A stretch of DNA of 64,000 bases from Nitrosopumilus sp. Nsub (GTDB taxonomy: Archaea; Thermoproteota; Nitrososphaeria; Nitrososphaerales; Nitrosopumilaceae). Position 1 is the first letter of the stretch. Each line of letters opens with the position of its first letter. This document shows positions 17,349 to 25,291 of this stretch, piece by piece. A program made the position numbers and the translations under genes. Location of the stretch: the NCBI RefSeq assembly GCF_001541925.1, contig NZ_LQMW01000019.1:104172-168171 (forward strand), read 5' to 3'. The notes below the pieces were generated by a model. The model searched no databases. It had not been told where the DNA came from and saw only the letters and a program-made list of their open reading frames with translations.

Positions 17349-18371
17349 ATGAAACGAGGATTCATTACTAACAGACTACGTTCTGGGAAGAAAGCACTAG
17401 AGATACCTATAGAAAAAAAAATAGAAACAATTCAAGGTAATGGTTTTACATGGATAGATTTACAAAATCCAGACAGAGAAGATGTTGAAAAATTAGCTAC
17501 AGACTACAATTTCAATGAATTAAACATAGAAGACTGTATGACAAAATTTGAGCTTCCAAAACTAGATAGTTATAATGATCATTTCTTTGTAATTTTACAA
17601 TTTCCACCACTTGCACAGAAGATTGGAATTTCTAAAAATAGTCAATTGTCTATTTTTGTAGGAAAAAATTTTCTAGTAACAGTACATCAAGGAGATCTAA
17701 AACCATTAGTACAATTAGTACAAACATGCATTCTAGATTCTGATACAGAATTAAAAAATAGATTAGTAGGGGAGTCATCGGGGGATTTACTTCACGAAAT
17801 TATAGATGCGTTAGTAGACGATCTTTTACACACATCCAGAAAAATTATTGCAAATCTAGATGAAATGGAAGATAATGTATTTGATGAATCAAAACCAGTT
17901 GCCAGAAATATTGCATTACTTAGAAGAGAAATCAACAGGTTAAGAAGAATATCAGTACCGCTAAAGAGATTTGTACTAGAAATTGCAAAAAATGTTAAAA
18001 GATTTTCAGATAATTCAGATAATGAACTTACACTGTATTTTGATGATGTAATTGATCACATTGACAAAGTTATAGAAACATTAGAAGAATCAAGAGAAAC
18101 TATGGAAATTTACAAAGACACAGATTTTGTATTAAGTAATGAAAAAACAAACAAAGTGTTAGCTGTTCTAACTATGATTTTCACATTAGCTATTCCATCA
18201 ACAGTAATTGGAACATTTTATGGAATGAATGTAAATCTACCAGGAGGAATTGGAGAAAATTTAATGATTTTAGGACCATTTACCACGTTCATAGTCATAA
18301 TTCTAGCATCTGCAATACCTGCAATTTTGATGTTCATTTATTTCAAAAAATTAGGCTGGATAAACAGTTGA
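17349..18371 (+). CDS. corA: CorA-family magnesium/metal transporter
   Basis: 340 aa. A large cytoplasmic N-terminal domain (about 1-275: beta sheet, then long helices rich in Lys/Glu such as RNIALLRREINRLRRIS) is followed by two membrane helices. The signature YGMN loop is in FYGMNVNLPG just after the first membrane helix (TMIFTLAIPSTVIGTF). The protein ends with the basic tail FKKLGWINS typical of CorA. It works as a pentamer for Mg2+ or Co2+ uptake. Single gene, with a TATA-like ctttaaa about 33 nt before the ATG. Confidence 0.93.
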   Translation: MKRGFITNRLRSGKKALEIPIEKKIETIQGNGFTWIDLQNPDREDVEKLATDYNFNELNIEDCMTKFELPKLDSYNDHFFVILQFPPLAQKIGISKNSQLSIFVGKNFLVTVHQGDLKPLVQLVQTCILDSDTELKNRLVGESSGDLLHEIIDALVDDLLHTSRKIIANLDEMEDNVFDESKPVARNIALLRREINRLRRISVPLKRFVLEIAKNVKRFSDNSDNELTLYFDDVIDHIDKVIETLEESRETMEIYKDTDFVLSNEKTNKVLAVLTMIFTLAIPSTVIGTFYGMNVNLPGGIGENLMILGPFTTFIVIILASAIPAILMFIYFKKLGWINS

Positions 18372-18381
18372 TAAATAAATT

Positions 18382-19164
18382 CTAAATTTTTTCATGAAGA
18401 TTTACTGTTATTTTTGTTAAAGAACGACTCAGAGTATCAGGAATTAGAATCAATAATCCAGATTCTCCACGTATATTTTCACAAACTCCACTAAAACTAG
18501 TATAACCTTTTCCAAAGCAACTATCACTTGTATAAAAATTGAATTTTTCAGATTTTAAATAATTATCAAATTGTTTTTTGGAATCAACAAAATATACATC
18601 AAACCAAGAATTTTGATCATCAATTGAAATAGAATATTCATAAGAAGTTATTTTTTTATCAGAACAAATTGGAATAAATTGAATATAATAATTTGATTCA
18701 ATTGAATTTTGAGATTTGATATTAGGCAAAATGGAAACATAAGTATCATTATTCAATTCAGAACCTTGAATTAATTCAATTTGATTCCTAACAGTATCAA
18801 TTACATAACGATATGTCATAGGTTTCCAGCTTGAATTACAATCACTGAATTGATGTTTTAATTCAACATAACCACGATTGTCTTGAAATTGTAGATTGTT
18901 GGAATTATAATTATCAAAATTGGTGACATCAGAAAAATCAGTAGAATAAACATGGTTATTTTGATTTGAATTAGACCAGACATTTGTAATTTCAAATAAA
19001 ACATTCACAGGAAAACTATTCCATTCTTCTTGAAAATGTACATAAATTGAATATTTGTTAATGTCTTGATCATACGGAGATGTGTATAGTAAATGACCAT
19101 AAAATCCATTCAAAATAAGTATGGTAAATGCGATAATAGGTAAAATTAGAAATATTTTCTTCAT
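18382..19164 (-). CDS. hypothetical membrane-anchored extracellular protein
   Basis: 260 aa from the ATG at 19164. The N terminus MKKIFLILPIIAFTILILNG is a Lys-Lys start plus one hydrophobic segment, a signal peptide or anchor. The rest is Asn/Ser-rich, aromatic and beta-like, with four cysteines in the C-terminal 190 residues, as in many exported archaeal proteins. The frame is open to 19239, but the extra 25 residues would precede the signal. I do not recognise the family. It ends 10 nt from the convergent corA stop. Confidence 0.65.
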   Translation of the reverse strand: MKKIFLILPIIAFTILILNGFYGHLLYTSPYDQDINKYSIYVHFQEEWNSFPVNVLFEITNVWSNSNQNNHVYSTDFSDVTNFDNYNSNNLQFQDNRGYVELKHQFSDCNSSWKPMTYRYVIDTVRNQIELIQGSELNNDTYVSILPNIKSQNSIESNYYIQFIPICSDKKITSYEYSISIDDQNSWFDVYFVDSKKQFDNYLKSEKFNFYTSDSCFGKGYTSFSGVCENIRGESGLLILIPDTLSRSLTKITVNLHEKI

Positions 19165-19291
19165 ATAGAATTTCTTAAAATTAGATAATTTTACGTTAAT
19201 GGCATATATCAGAAATGAGAAAAGACTCAATCGTATCATAAAAAATTAAAATTATGATAATTTGTTTTTAGGTTAAAAATATAGACATATC

Positions 19292-19299
19292 TTATAAAA
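19292..19299 (+). promoter_or_regulatory. TATA-like box of the small basic protein gene
   Basis: The sequence ttataaaa is centred 30 nt before the ATG at 19325, consistent with a transcript carrying only a few leader bases. Confidence 0.5.
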
Positions 19300-19324
19300 G
19301 CCCGTAGATGATTTTAGTAAAAAC

Positions 19325-19552
19325 ATGGTTAAAGTTAAAATCCGAACAGGCAGAGGAACTGGAACAATAGAAGTGGATGTAGAGGATCTTAAATTCTCAG
19401 GTGAAGAATTTAAAAAAATTCAAGCTGAAAGAAAGAAAGCCGGAGGTAGTAGAACAGTTTCAACAGGTAGAGGTACTGGTAGAAGAAAACTTTCAGACAC
19501 CCCTGAACCAAAATCTAGACCTACTGCAAAAAGAACAAAACACATCAGATAG
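19325..19552 (+). CDS. small basic protein, function unknown
   Basis: 75 aa, strongly basic, with GRGTG occurring twice (RTGRGTGTIEVDV near residue 8 and STGRGTGRRK near residue 46) and a Lys/Arg-rich tail ending KRTKHIR. The composition suggests a nucleic-acid-binding or ribosome-associated protein. A clear TATA-like box and codon use like its neighbours indicate a real gene. It converges on the transaldolase gene. No family recognised with confidence. Confidence 0.7.
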   Translation: MVKVKIRTGRGTGTIEVDVEDLKFSGEEFKKIQAERKKAGGSRTVSTGRGTGRRKLSDTPEPKSRPTAKRTKHIR

Positions 19553-19627
19553 AAGCATGGGTTCTAGAAAAGGTACAACAAAAACTCCTTTTTGTATTTT
19601 ATTTTTATTAATTTTTTCTGAAATTTC

Positions 19628-20293
19628 TTATATTTTAGTATCTGGATTTTTTTGTTTTAATTTTTCCCAATCAGCAAGAAAATTATCTAAACCAATTTTT
19701 GTTAAAGGATGTTGAAGCATTTTATCTAAAACCCCAGGAGGTAATGTAACTACATCTGCACCAATCTTTGCGGCATCAATTACATGTAATGGATGACGAA
19801 CACTTGCAACAAGAATTTGTGTGTCAAAAGTGTAATTTGAAAAGATTTCTTTAATTTCTTTAATCAAAGTCATTCCATCTTGACCAATATCATCTAATCT
19901 TCCAATAAATGGACTTACATATTTTGCACCAGATTTTGCTGCAAGTAAAGCTTGATTTGCAGAAAATATCAAAGTAACATTAACAGGAATTCCCTGTGAT
20001 GAAAATGATTTACATGCTTTTAGACCATCAGGAGTCATTGGAACTTTAACAACAACATTATCGCCGTATTCACGAAGACGTTTACCTTCTTCAAGCATTC
20101 CAGAATAATCAGTACTAACAACTTCTAAACTAACGTCACCTTGAATAATTTTTGTAATTTCTTCCATTGCATCTTTAGGATTACCACCTTCTTTTGACAT
20201 TAAAGAGGGATTAGTTGTAATCCCATCTAACAAACCCATATCATTAAATTTTTTTATAGATTCCAAGTTAGCAGTATCAAGAAAAATTTTCAT
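19628..20293 (-). CDS. tal: transaldolase / fructose-6-phosphate aldolase family
   Basis: 221 aa, the short transaldolase subfamily. MKIFLDTANLESIKKF is the family start, TTNPSLM follows, and the Schiff-base lysine is Lys124 in GAKYVSPFIGRLDD. It moves a dihydroxyacetone unit between sugar phosphates. As the last gene of an operon with split transketolase and ribulose-phosphate epimerase (4-nt overlap with the preceding gene) it very likely serves the non-oxidative pentose phosphate pathway, here probably to make ribose-5-phosphate from fructose-6-phosphate. Confidence 0.93.
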   Translation of the reverse strand: MKIFLDTANLESIKKFNDMGLLDGITTNPSLMSKEGGNPKDAMEEITKIIQGDVSLEVVSTDYSGMLEEGKRLREYGDNVVVKVPMTPDGLKACKSFSSQGIPVNVTLIFSANQALLAAKSGAKYVSPFIGRLDDIGQDGMTLIKEIKEIFSNYTFDTQILVASVRHPLHVIDAAKIGADVVTLPPGVLDKMLQHPLTKIGLDNFLADWEKLKQKNPDTKI

Positions 20294-21264
20294 ATTTTTT
20301 TACTCCTTAGTTCTTTTGCTTGTTTTGCCATATTAAAAGATGTAATTCCATGCTTTTCTAAAAGTAAAGGAATTTCAGCATCACGTGCAGATTCACCGAA
20401 CATATCCTGGGCTCCAATTCTCTTAATTGGAACAGGATATGATTCAGAAACAGATTCTGCTACGGCTGAGCCCATTCCACCAAAGATATTATGCTCCTCA
20501 GTTGTGACAATACATCCAGTTTCCCTTGCAGCCTTTTCTAAAATTTCGTTATCGATAGGCTTGATTGAAAACATATCTAAAACTCTACAAGAAATTCCAT
20601 CTTTTTGTAACATTTCTGCAGCCTCTAATGCCATTCTGACAGTTATTCCACATGCAGCAATTGTACAATCAGAACCATCTCGAACAGTAATTCCTTTTCC
20701 AATTTTAAATTCTTGAGATTCTGAATGAACAAGAGGTGTTTTTGATCTTGCCATTCTCATGTAAAATGGTCCATATTCAGATGCCATCAAGTTAGTTAAT
20801 TTTGAAACAGCAATTGTATCAGCTGGAATAAAAACACGAAAGTTTGGGATAACTCTCATTATTGCAATGTCTTCAATTTGTTGATGTGATCCTCCATCAG
20901 GTCCAACAGATAAACCTCCATGTGATGTAACCAATTTTACATTTAGTCCTTTTTTTCCTGGAGGTGAAGGATATGCAATATTATTTCTAATTTGATCAAC
21001 AGCTCTTCCAGGTAAAAAAATTGCATAAGTACTTGCAAAAGAAACTTTTCCGGACACGGCCAATCCTGCAGATACAGTAACTAAATTTGCTTCAGCAATG
21101 CCAACATTGAAAAATCTATCAGGAAATTGTTTTCCAAATCCAGAAGTTTTTAATGAATCAGTTGTATCAGCACCTAAAACAACGACATTAGGATTATCAT
21201 GTCCAACTTGAATTAATGATTTTGAATATTCTGAACGCATGTCAGTCATTATTGGGTCATTCAT
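20290..21264 (-). CDS. tktB: transketolase, C-terminal subunit
   Basis: 324 aa, the pyrimidine-binding plus C-terminal domains of a split transketolase. The catalytic Glu is in NVGIAEANLVTVSAGLA, HGGLSVGPDGGSHQQIEDIA is the conserved TPP-pyrimidine region, and TTEEHNIFGGMGSAVAE is the start of the C-terminal domain. It pairs with the N-terminal half encoded just upstream, which here is fused to an epimerase. Both ends overlap their neighbours by 4 nt, so the three genes are one operon with coupled translation. Confidence 0.94.
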   Translation of the reverse strand: MNDPIMTDMRSEYSKSLIQVGHDNPNVVVLGADTTDSLKTSGFGKQFPDRFFNVGIAEANLVTVSAGLAVSGKVSFASTYAIFLPGRAVDQIRNNIAYPSPPGKKGLNVKLVTSHGGLSVGPDGGSHQQIEDIAIMRVIPNFRVFIPADTIAVSKLTNLMASEYGPFYMRMARSKTPLVHSESQEFKIGKGITVRDGSDCTIAACGITVRMALEAAEMLQKDGISCRVLDMFSIKPIDNEILEKAARETGCIVTTEEHNIFGGMGSAVAESVSESYPVPIKRIGAQDMFGESARDAEIPLLLEKHGITSFNMAKQAKELRSKKI

Positions 21265-22928
21265 AGATATCCTGCCTCCTGAGCAATTTTTTTAATTTCT
21301 TCTTGTTTAGCACCAATAACATGCAATCCAATCCATTTATTCATTAAATCAGAACCACCTAATTGATTTGCTTTATCAAGTAACATTCGTCTTCTTGATT
21401 TTAAAACTGCATTTCTAAAATCTATGATTGCAGCCCTAACGTCTTGCTGCCCAATAATTGCACCACCTCCAACAAAAGCACGTGCACCATCTGCAAATAC
21501 AGAGCCTATATTTTCAATATTTACACCACCATCAGCCTCAATACAGCCTGAGAAATTATGTTCGTTGAGAATAGAATTCAATCTAGCCATTTTGGAATGA
21601 GTTTCTTCGATGTATTTTTGACCAGATTTTCCAGGAACAACAGACATTACAATTAGCTGATCCAATGTTGACAAAAATTTGTAAGACCATTCTGGTAATT
21701 CAGTATCAGGATTAATAGCAAAACCAACACCAACATGATTTTGTTTTAAAATATCATGAATCTCTCCAAAACTAGATTCATCAGTTACTTCAGCATGAAC
21801 TGTGACAATATCACTGCCTGCACCTATGTAATCTTTAACATGTTTAACAGGATCATTTATCATAAGATGTGTATCAAATGGAATCACAGTTAATGGTCGA
21901 AGTTCTTTGATTTTATTATGATCAAAAGTTTTTGTTGGAACAAATTGACCATCCATAACGTCAAGATGAATTAAATCAGATCTTCCAGTCACACATCTCT
22001 TTACTTCATTTTCTAAATTAGACATATCACCTGCAATTATTGAAGGAGCAATCAAAAATTGAGAATCCAATTCAGAGTTGATTATTGGAACAACATCAGA
22101 ATCGGGAGCTTTACCGTGCCATTGAGGATTATCTTCCATATGTTCCAAAGATTTTCCCTTGATAGTTCGAGAAATAATAATTGTAGGAACTCCTTTAATT
22201 GAATTAGCTTTTGTTATTGCTGCATCAATTTGTTCGACTCTATGACCATCAATTTCAAGAACATTCCAACCAAATGATCTCCATTTATCACCAGTCTTCC
22301 ATCGGGATGCATCTTTCCACATTTCTGTAATATCATCACTTTCTAATTTTTTATCCAGTGGCATTATTTTTTCAGTGTAAGAGTCCTGTTGAATGAAATT
22401 TCTATCAAGAAAAACAGTTAGATTATCAACTTTGTATTTTGAAGCTGTCATTGCTGCTTCCCAAACCTGACCTTCATCAGATTCACCATCACCAATAATA
22501 GTATAGACATGATGATCTTTAGAATCAATTTTTGCTGCAAGTGCAATTCCAACTGAATAAGATAATCCAGTACCTAACGAGCCTCCACAAAATTCAACAC
22601 CAGGACATTTCAAATCTGGATGTCCCTGTAATTTACTTCCAAATTTTCGTAAAGTTTCAATTTCAGATTCAGGAAAATATCCTGCAACAGCCATATTAGA
22701 AAATAATCCAGGTGCAGCATGACCTTTTGACAATACTAATCTATCACGATCTTCCCATTGAGGATTTTGAGGGTCAAATTTCAAATGTTTGTTAAATAAA
22801 CAACCTAAAATTTCAGCCATTGAAAATGAGCCACCAGGATGTCCAGAACCGGCAGTATTTGTTGCTTTAATAACTAATTTACGAGCTCTTAGAATATTTT
22901 TTTTAATTTGGTAATAATTAAGACCCAT
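21261..22928 (-). CDS. fusion of transketolase N-terminal subunit and ribulose-phosphate 3-epimerase
   Basis: About 555 aa in one frame. Residues 1-280 are the TPP-binding half of transketolase (SGHPGGSFSM, KGHAAPGLFS, GDGESDEGQVWEAA and the following LDRN, then WHGKAP). Residues about 292-512 are a complete ribulose-5-phosphate 3-epimerase (FLIAPSIIAGDMSNL, HLDVMDGQFVP, DTHLMI, VVPGKSGQ, EADGGVN with the catalytic Asp). The last 45 residues are an extra helical tail (GGSDLMNKWIGLHVIG). The other transketolase half is the next gene. Start: ATG 22928 lies 27 nt from a TATA-like box, whereas the in-frame ATG at 22937 would be only 18 nt away. First gene of the pentose phosphate operon. Confidence 0.93.
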   Translation of the reverse strand: MGLNYYQIKKNILRARKLVIKATNTAGSGHPGGSFSMAEILGCLFNKHLKFDPQNPQWEDRDRLVLSKGHAAPGLFSNMAVAGYFPESEIETLRKFGSKLQGHPDLKCPGVEFCGGSLGTGLSYSVGIALAAKIDSKDHHVYTIIGDGESDEGQVWEAAMTASKYKVDNLTVFLDRNFIQQDSYTEKIMPLDKKLESDDITEMWKDASRWKTGDKWRSFGWNVLEIDGHRVEQIDAAITKANSIKGVPTIIISRTIKGKSLEHMEDNPQWHGKAPDSDVVPIINSELDSQFLIAPSIIAGDMSNLENEVKRCVTGRSDLIHLDVMDGQFVPTKTFDHNKIKELRPLTVIPFDTHLMINDPVKHVKDYIGAGSDIVTVHAEVTDESSFGEIHDILKQNHVGVGFAINPDTELPEWSYKFLSTLDQLIVMSVVPGKSGQKYIEETHSKMARLNSILNEHNFSGCIEADGGVNIENIGSVFADGARAFVGGGAIIGQQDVRAAIIDFRNAVLKSRRRMLLDKANQLGGSDLMNKWIGLHVIGAKQEEIKKIAQEAGYL

Positions 22929-22951
22929 CTGGATCATTTCTTCACAAATTG

Positions 22952-22959
22952 AATAAAAA
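22952..22959 (-). promoter_or_regulatory. TATA-like box of the pentose phosphate operon
   Basis: On the minus strand this reads TTTTTATT and is centred 27 nt before the ATG at 22928, which decides the start of the fusion gene. Confidence 0.5.
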
Positions 22960-23003
22960 TCTACTTCTGCAATATTTTAATTTGATCGCAACTTAATGTA
23001 AAT

Positions 23004-23393
23004 GTGGAAATTAAAAACAAGATTCCAATTGTACTTTTTGATGATCAATGTTATGTTTGCATAAAATTTGCAACAATTGTAAATTTTTTTTCAAGAGGAA
23101 AAATTACAATGATAGGACATTATTCAGATTTTGGCAAGAAAATTCGAGAAGAAATTTTAGATGATTCAGCATTAGAGATGTTTTGGTTTATTGATGAATA
23201 TTTTGCAAGTGGTGGAAGAGCAGCATTATTGCCATTAATCAAATCAATTTTCTCTACAAAATCAAGAAAAACAAAATTTGCTCAAATGGATACTATTTGC
23301 AGTAATGAATGTAAGAGTGTAAAAGCTGTATTTGTCAGATCATTTACATTAATTACAAATAGTAAGAAATTGGCATATAAAAAATCTAAATAA
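23004..23393 (+). CDS. DCC-family (DUF393) thiol-disulfide oxidoreductase-like protein
   Basis: 129 aa from a GTG start. The DCC signature is DDQCYVC near residue 14 (D-D-x-C-x-x-C), followed by a thioredoxin-like pattern and GGRAALLPLIK. It probably exchanges thiols and disulfides; the partner is unknown. Two further cysteines (TICSNECKS) near residue 95 are outside the family core. Divergent from the pentose phosphate operon, with start codons about 75 nt apart, and 23 nt before pepA. Confidence 0.8.
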   Translation: MEIKNKIPIVLFDDQCYVCIKFATIVNFFSRGKITMIGHYSDFGKKIREEILDDSALEMFWFIDEYFASGGRAALLPLIKSIFSTKSRKTKFAQMDTICSNECKSVKAVFVRSFTLITNSKKLAYKKSK

Positions 23394-23416
23394 TGCTTTG
23401 AAAACAGAAGGATATA

Positions 23417-24892
23417 ATGAAAATTAAAGTAGAGAGTTCTGCAAAAAGAAAAACAGAACTTCTATGTGGATTTGTTTTAGAAGATTCAAACAAAGTTTTA
23501 GGATTACCAAAAGTAGACGCTAAGACATCTTCTTCAATAAATCAATCACTTAAAGATATGAATGGTAAATTAGGAAAATTAACAATTATTCCAATTCCAA
23601 GTAAAAAACAGGCTCAAAGAATTCTTCTTGCAGGTATTGGGAAAAAAGAAAATATTACAAATGATACAATAAGATTTGTTTCAGGCAAAATTGCACAAAC
23701 AGCAAGAGAATTAAAATTAAAAGAATTTTCAATTATAACTCCACCAACTTTTGTAAACGATTCAATTTCTTCAGTTTCACAGATTGTGGAAGGTGCAAAA
23801 ATGTCATTATACAAATTTGATAAATTCAAAGCTGAAAAAATAGAAAAATCACCCGATATGACAATCATAGTTTCTAAATCAAGCAAAATTTCAAAAGCAA
23901 TCAAAATTGCTGAAGCTGTTGCAGATGGCGCAATATTTACAAAAAGTATTGGAAATTTACCTCCAAACGAATGTACTCCAACAACATTAGCAAACTTTGC
24001 TAAAAATATCTCAAAAAAGAATAAAATGAAATGTTCTGTAATTTCACAACCAGAATTAAAGAAGAAAGGATTTGGAGGAATTACAGCAGTAGGTAAAGGA
24101 AGTAAAAATGAACCAAAATTAATTACAATGGAACATAACAATGGTCCTAAAAATCAAAAACCAATTGTTTTAGTTGGAAAAGCAGTGACATTTGATACTG
24201 GCGGAATTTCATTAAAACCAGGACAAAGTATGGATGAAATGAAATTTGATAAATGTGGAGGATGTACAGTGTTAGGAATTATGAAATCAGTTTCTGAATT
24301 AAAATTACCAATTAATGTAGTTGGAATAATTCCTTCAGTAGAAAATATGCCAGGAGGAGAAGCATATAGACCGGGAGACATAATAAAACTATACAATGGA
24401 AAAACTGCAGAAATTCTAAATACAGATGCAGAAGGCAGGCTTATTTTAGCAGATGCATTAGCTTATGGTGAAAAACAATATTCACCAAAAGCAATAATTG
24501 ATTTTGCAACTTTAACAGGTGCATGTATAATAGCTCTAGGAAATAATGTAGCAGCAATTGTTTCAAACAATAATCAATTAACAGAAAAAATTACAAAATC
24601 ATCTAAATCAACAACAGAAGAGGTTTGGGAATTACCATTAACACAAGACTATATGGATATGATAAAATCAGATGTTGCAGACATTAAAAATATTGGAATT
24701 GGAAGAGCTGCTGGAACTATAACAGCTGCTGCATTTTTGAAAAGTGCTATCAAAGATACACCATGGGCACATCTAGATATCGCAGGTGTTGCATGGACCC
24801 AAGGAGCAGCAACAAAAGATAAACCATATAATCCAAAAGGTGCAACAGGATTTGGTGTTAGATTAATTTTAGATTATTTACAGAAATTATAA
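23417..24892 (+). CDS. pepA: leucyl aminopeptidase (peptidase family M17)
   Basis: 491 aa. The N-terminal 160 residues are the variable domain and the C-terminal part is the catalytic dizinc domain: GKAVTFDTGGISLKPG with metal and catalytic residues, MKFDKCGG, and NTDAEGRLILADALAY, the M17 signature. It removes N-terminal residues from peptides as a cytoplasmic hexamer. No signal peptide. A convergent 42-codon zinc-finger gene begins 2 nt after its stop. Confidence 0.95.
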   Translation: MKIKVESSAKRKTELLCGFVLEDSNKVLGLPKVDAKTSSSINQSLKDMNGKLGKLTIIPIPSKKQAQRILLAGIGKKENITNDTIRFVSGKIAQTARELKLKEFSIITPPTFVNDSISSVSQIVEGAKMSLYKFDKFKAEKIEKSPDMTIIVSKSSKISKAIKIAEAVADGAIFTKSIGNLPPNECTPTTLANFAKNISKKNKMKCSVISQPELKKKGFGGITAVGKGSKNEPKLITMEHNNGPKNQKPIVLVGKAVTFDTGGISLKPGQSMDEMKFDKCGGCTVLGIMKSVSELKLPINVVGIIPSVENMPGGEAYRPGDIIKLYNGKTAEILNTDAEGRLILADALAYGEKQYSPKAIIDFATLTGACIIALGNNVAAIVSNNNQLTEKITKSSKSTTEEVWELPLTQDYMDMIKSDVADIKNIGIGRAAGTITAAAFLKSAIKDTPWAHLDIAGVAWTQGAATKDKPYNPKGATGFGVRLILDYLQKL

Positions 24893-24894
24893 AA

Positions 24895-25023
24895 TTAGTA
24901 ACCTCTACTATTTCTATCAGGTGTTCCAACATTTGGATTTCTCCAACCATGTTTTTCCATCATATGATTTAGTAATCTAATGTCATTATCACATTTTTGT
25001 CCACAAACACTACAGTTTGACAT
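24895..25023 (-). CDS. 42-aa C2H2 zinc-finger protein
   Basis: A short minus-strand gene (ATG at 25023, TAA at 24895). The sequence begins MSNCSVCGQKCDNDIRLLN and continues HMMEKHGWRNPN. Cys4, Cys7, His20 and His25 form a textbook single C2H2 finger (C-x2-C-x12-H-x4-H). A third Cys at 11 is extra. Single-finger proteins of this size are known in archaea and are thought to bind nucleic acid or act in protein contacts. The regular spacing of the ligands and the full-length frame in a 180-nt gap support a real gene. Confidence 0.75.
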   Translation of the reverse strand: MSNCSVCGQKCDNDIRLLNHMMEKHGWRNPNVGTPDRNSRGY

Positions 25024-25079
25024 TGAAATCAATTCAACCCAATTGAATGGGTATTAAAAGATTGATTGGAAATTAGAAA

Positions 25080-25196
25080 ATGCCAGCACTGTTGCTTCCC
25101 AAGAGCTCTCGCATCTTAGTAGCACAACAGCGACATCAGGTTTGACTTCTAAGTTCGGAACGGGATTAGGTCGCACCCTGACGCTATGGCCGGCTT
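25080..25196 (-). rRNA. rrf: 5S ribosomal RNA
   Basis: Minus-strand sequence with the 5S hallmarks: terminal helix GCCGGC (5') with GCTGGC (3'), the loop CCGTTCCGAACTTAGAAGT, and GATGCGAGAGC in the second half. About 117 nt; the ends are approximate to a few bases. No 16S or 23S gene lies in the window, so this 5S is transcribed alone, with a TATA-like TTAATA about 27 nt upstream on the minus strand. Confidence 0.9.
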
Positions 25197-25291
25197 GAAA
25201 ATCATACCATAATTCTAATGTATTAAGGTAACGACAGATTTGAAATCAACTCAAAATAGGTATAAAGCAAAGAAAATATCGAATTACAACT

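Noticed and set aside
23614..24141. 175-codon frame antisense to pepA
   Set aside because: It lies wholly opposite conserved M17 sequence and has the composition of a mirror frame.
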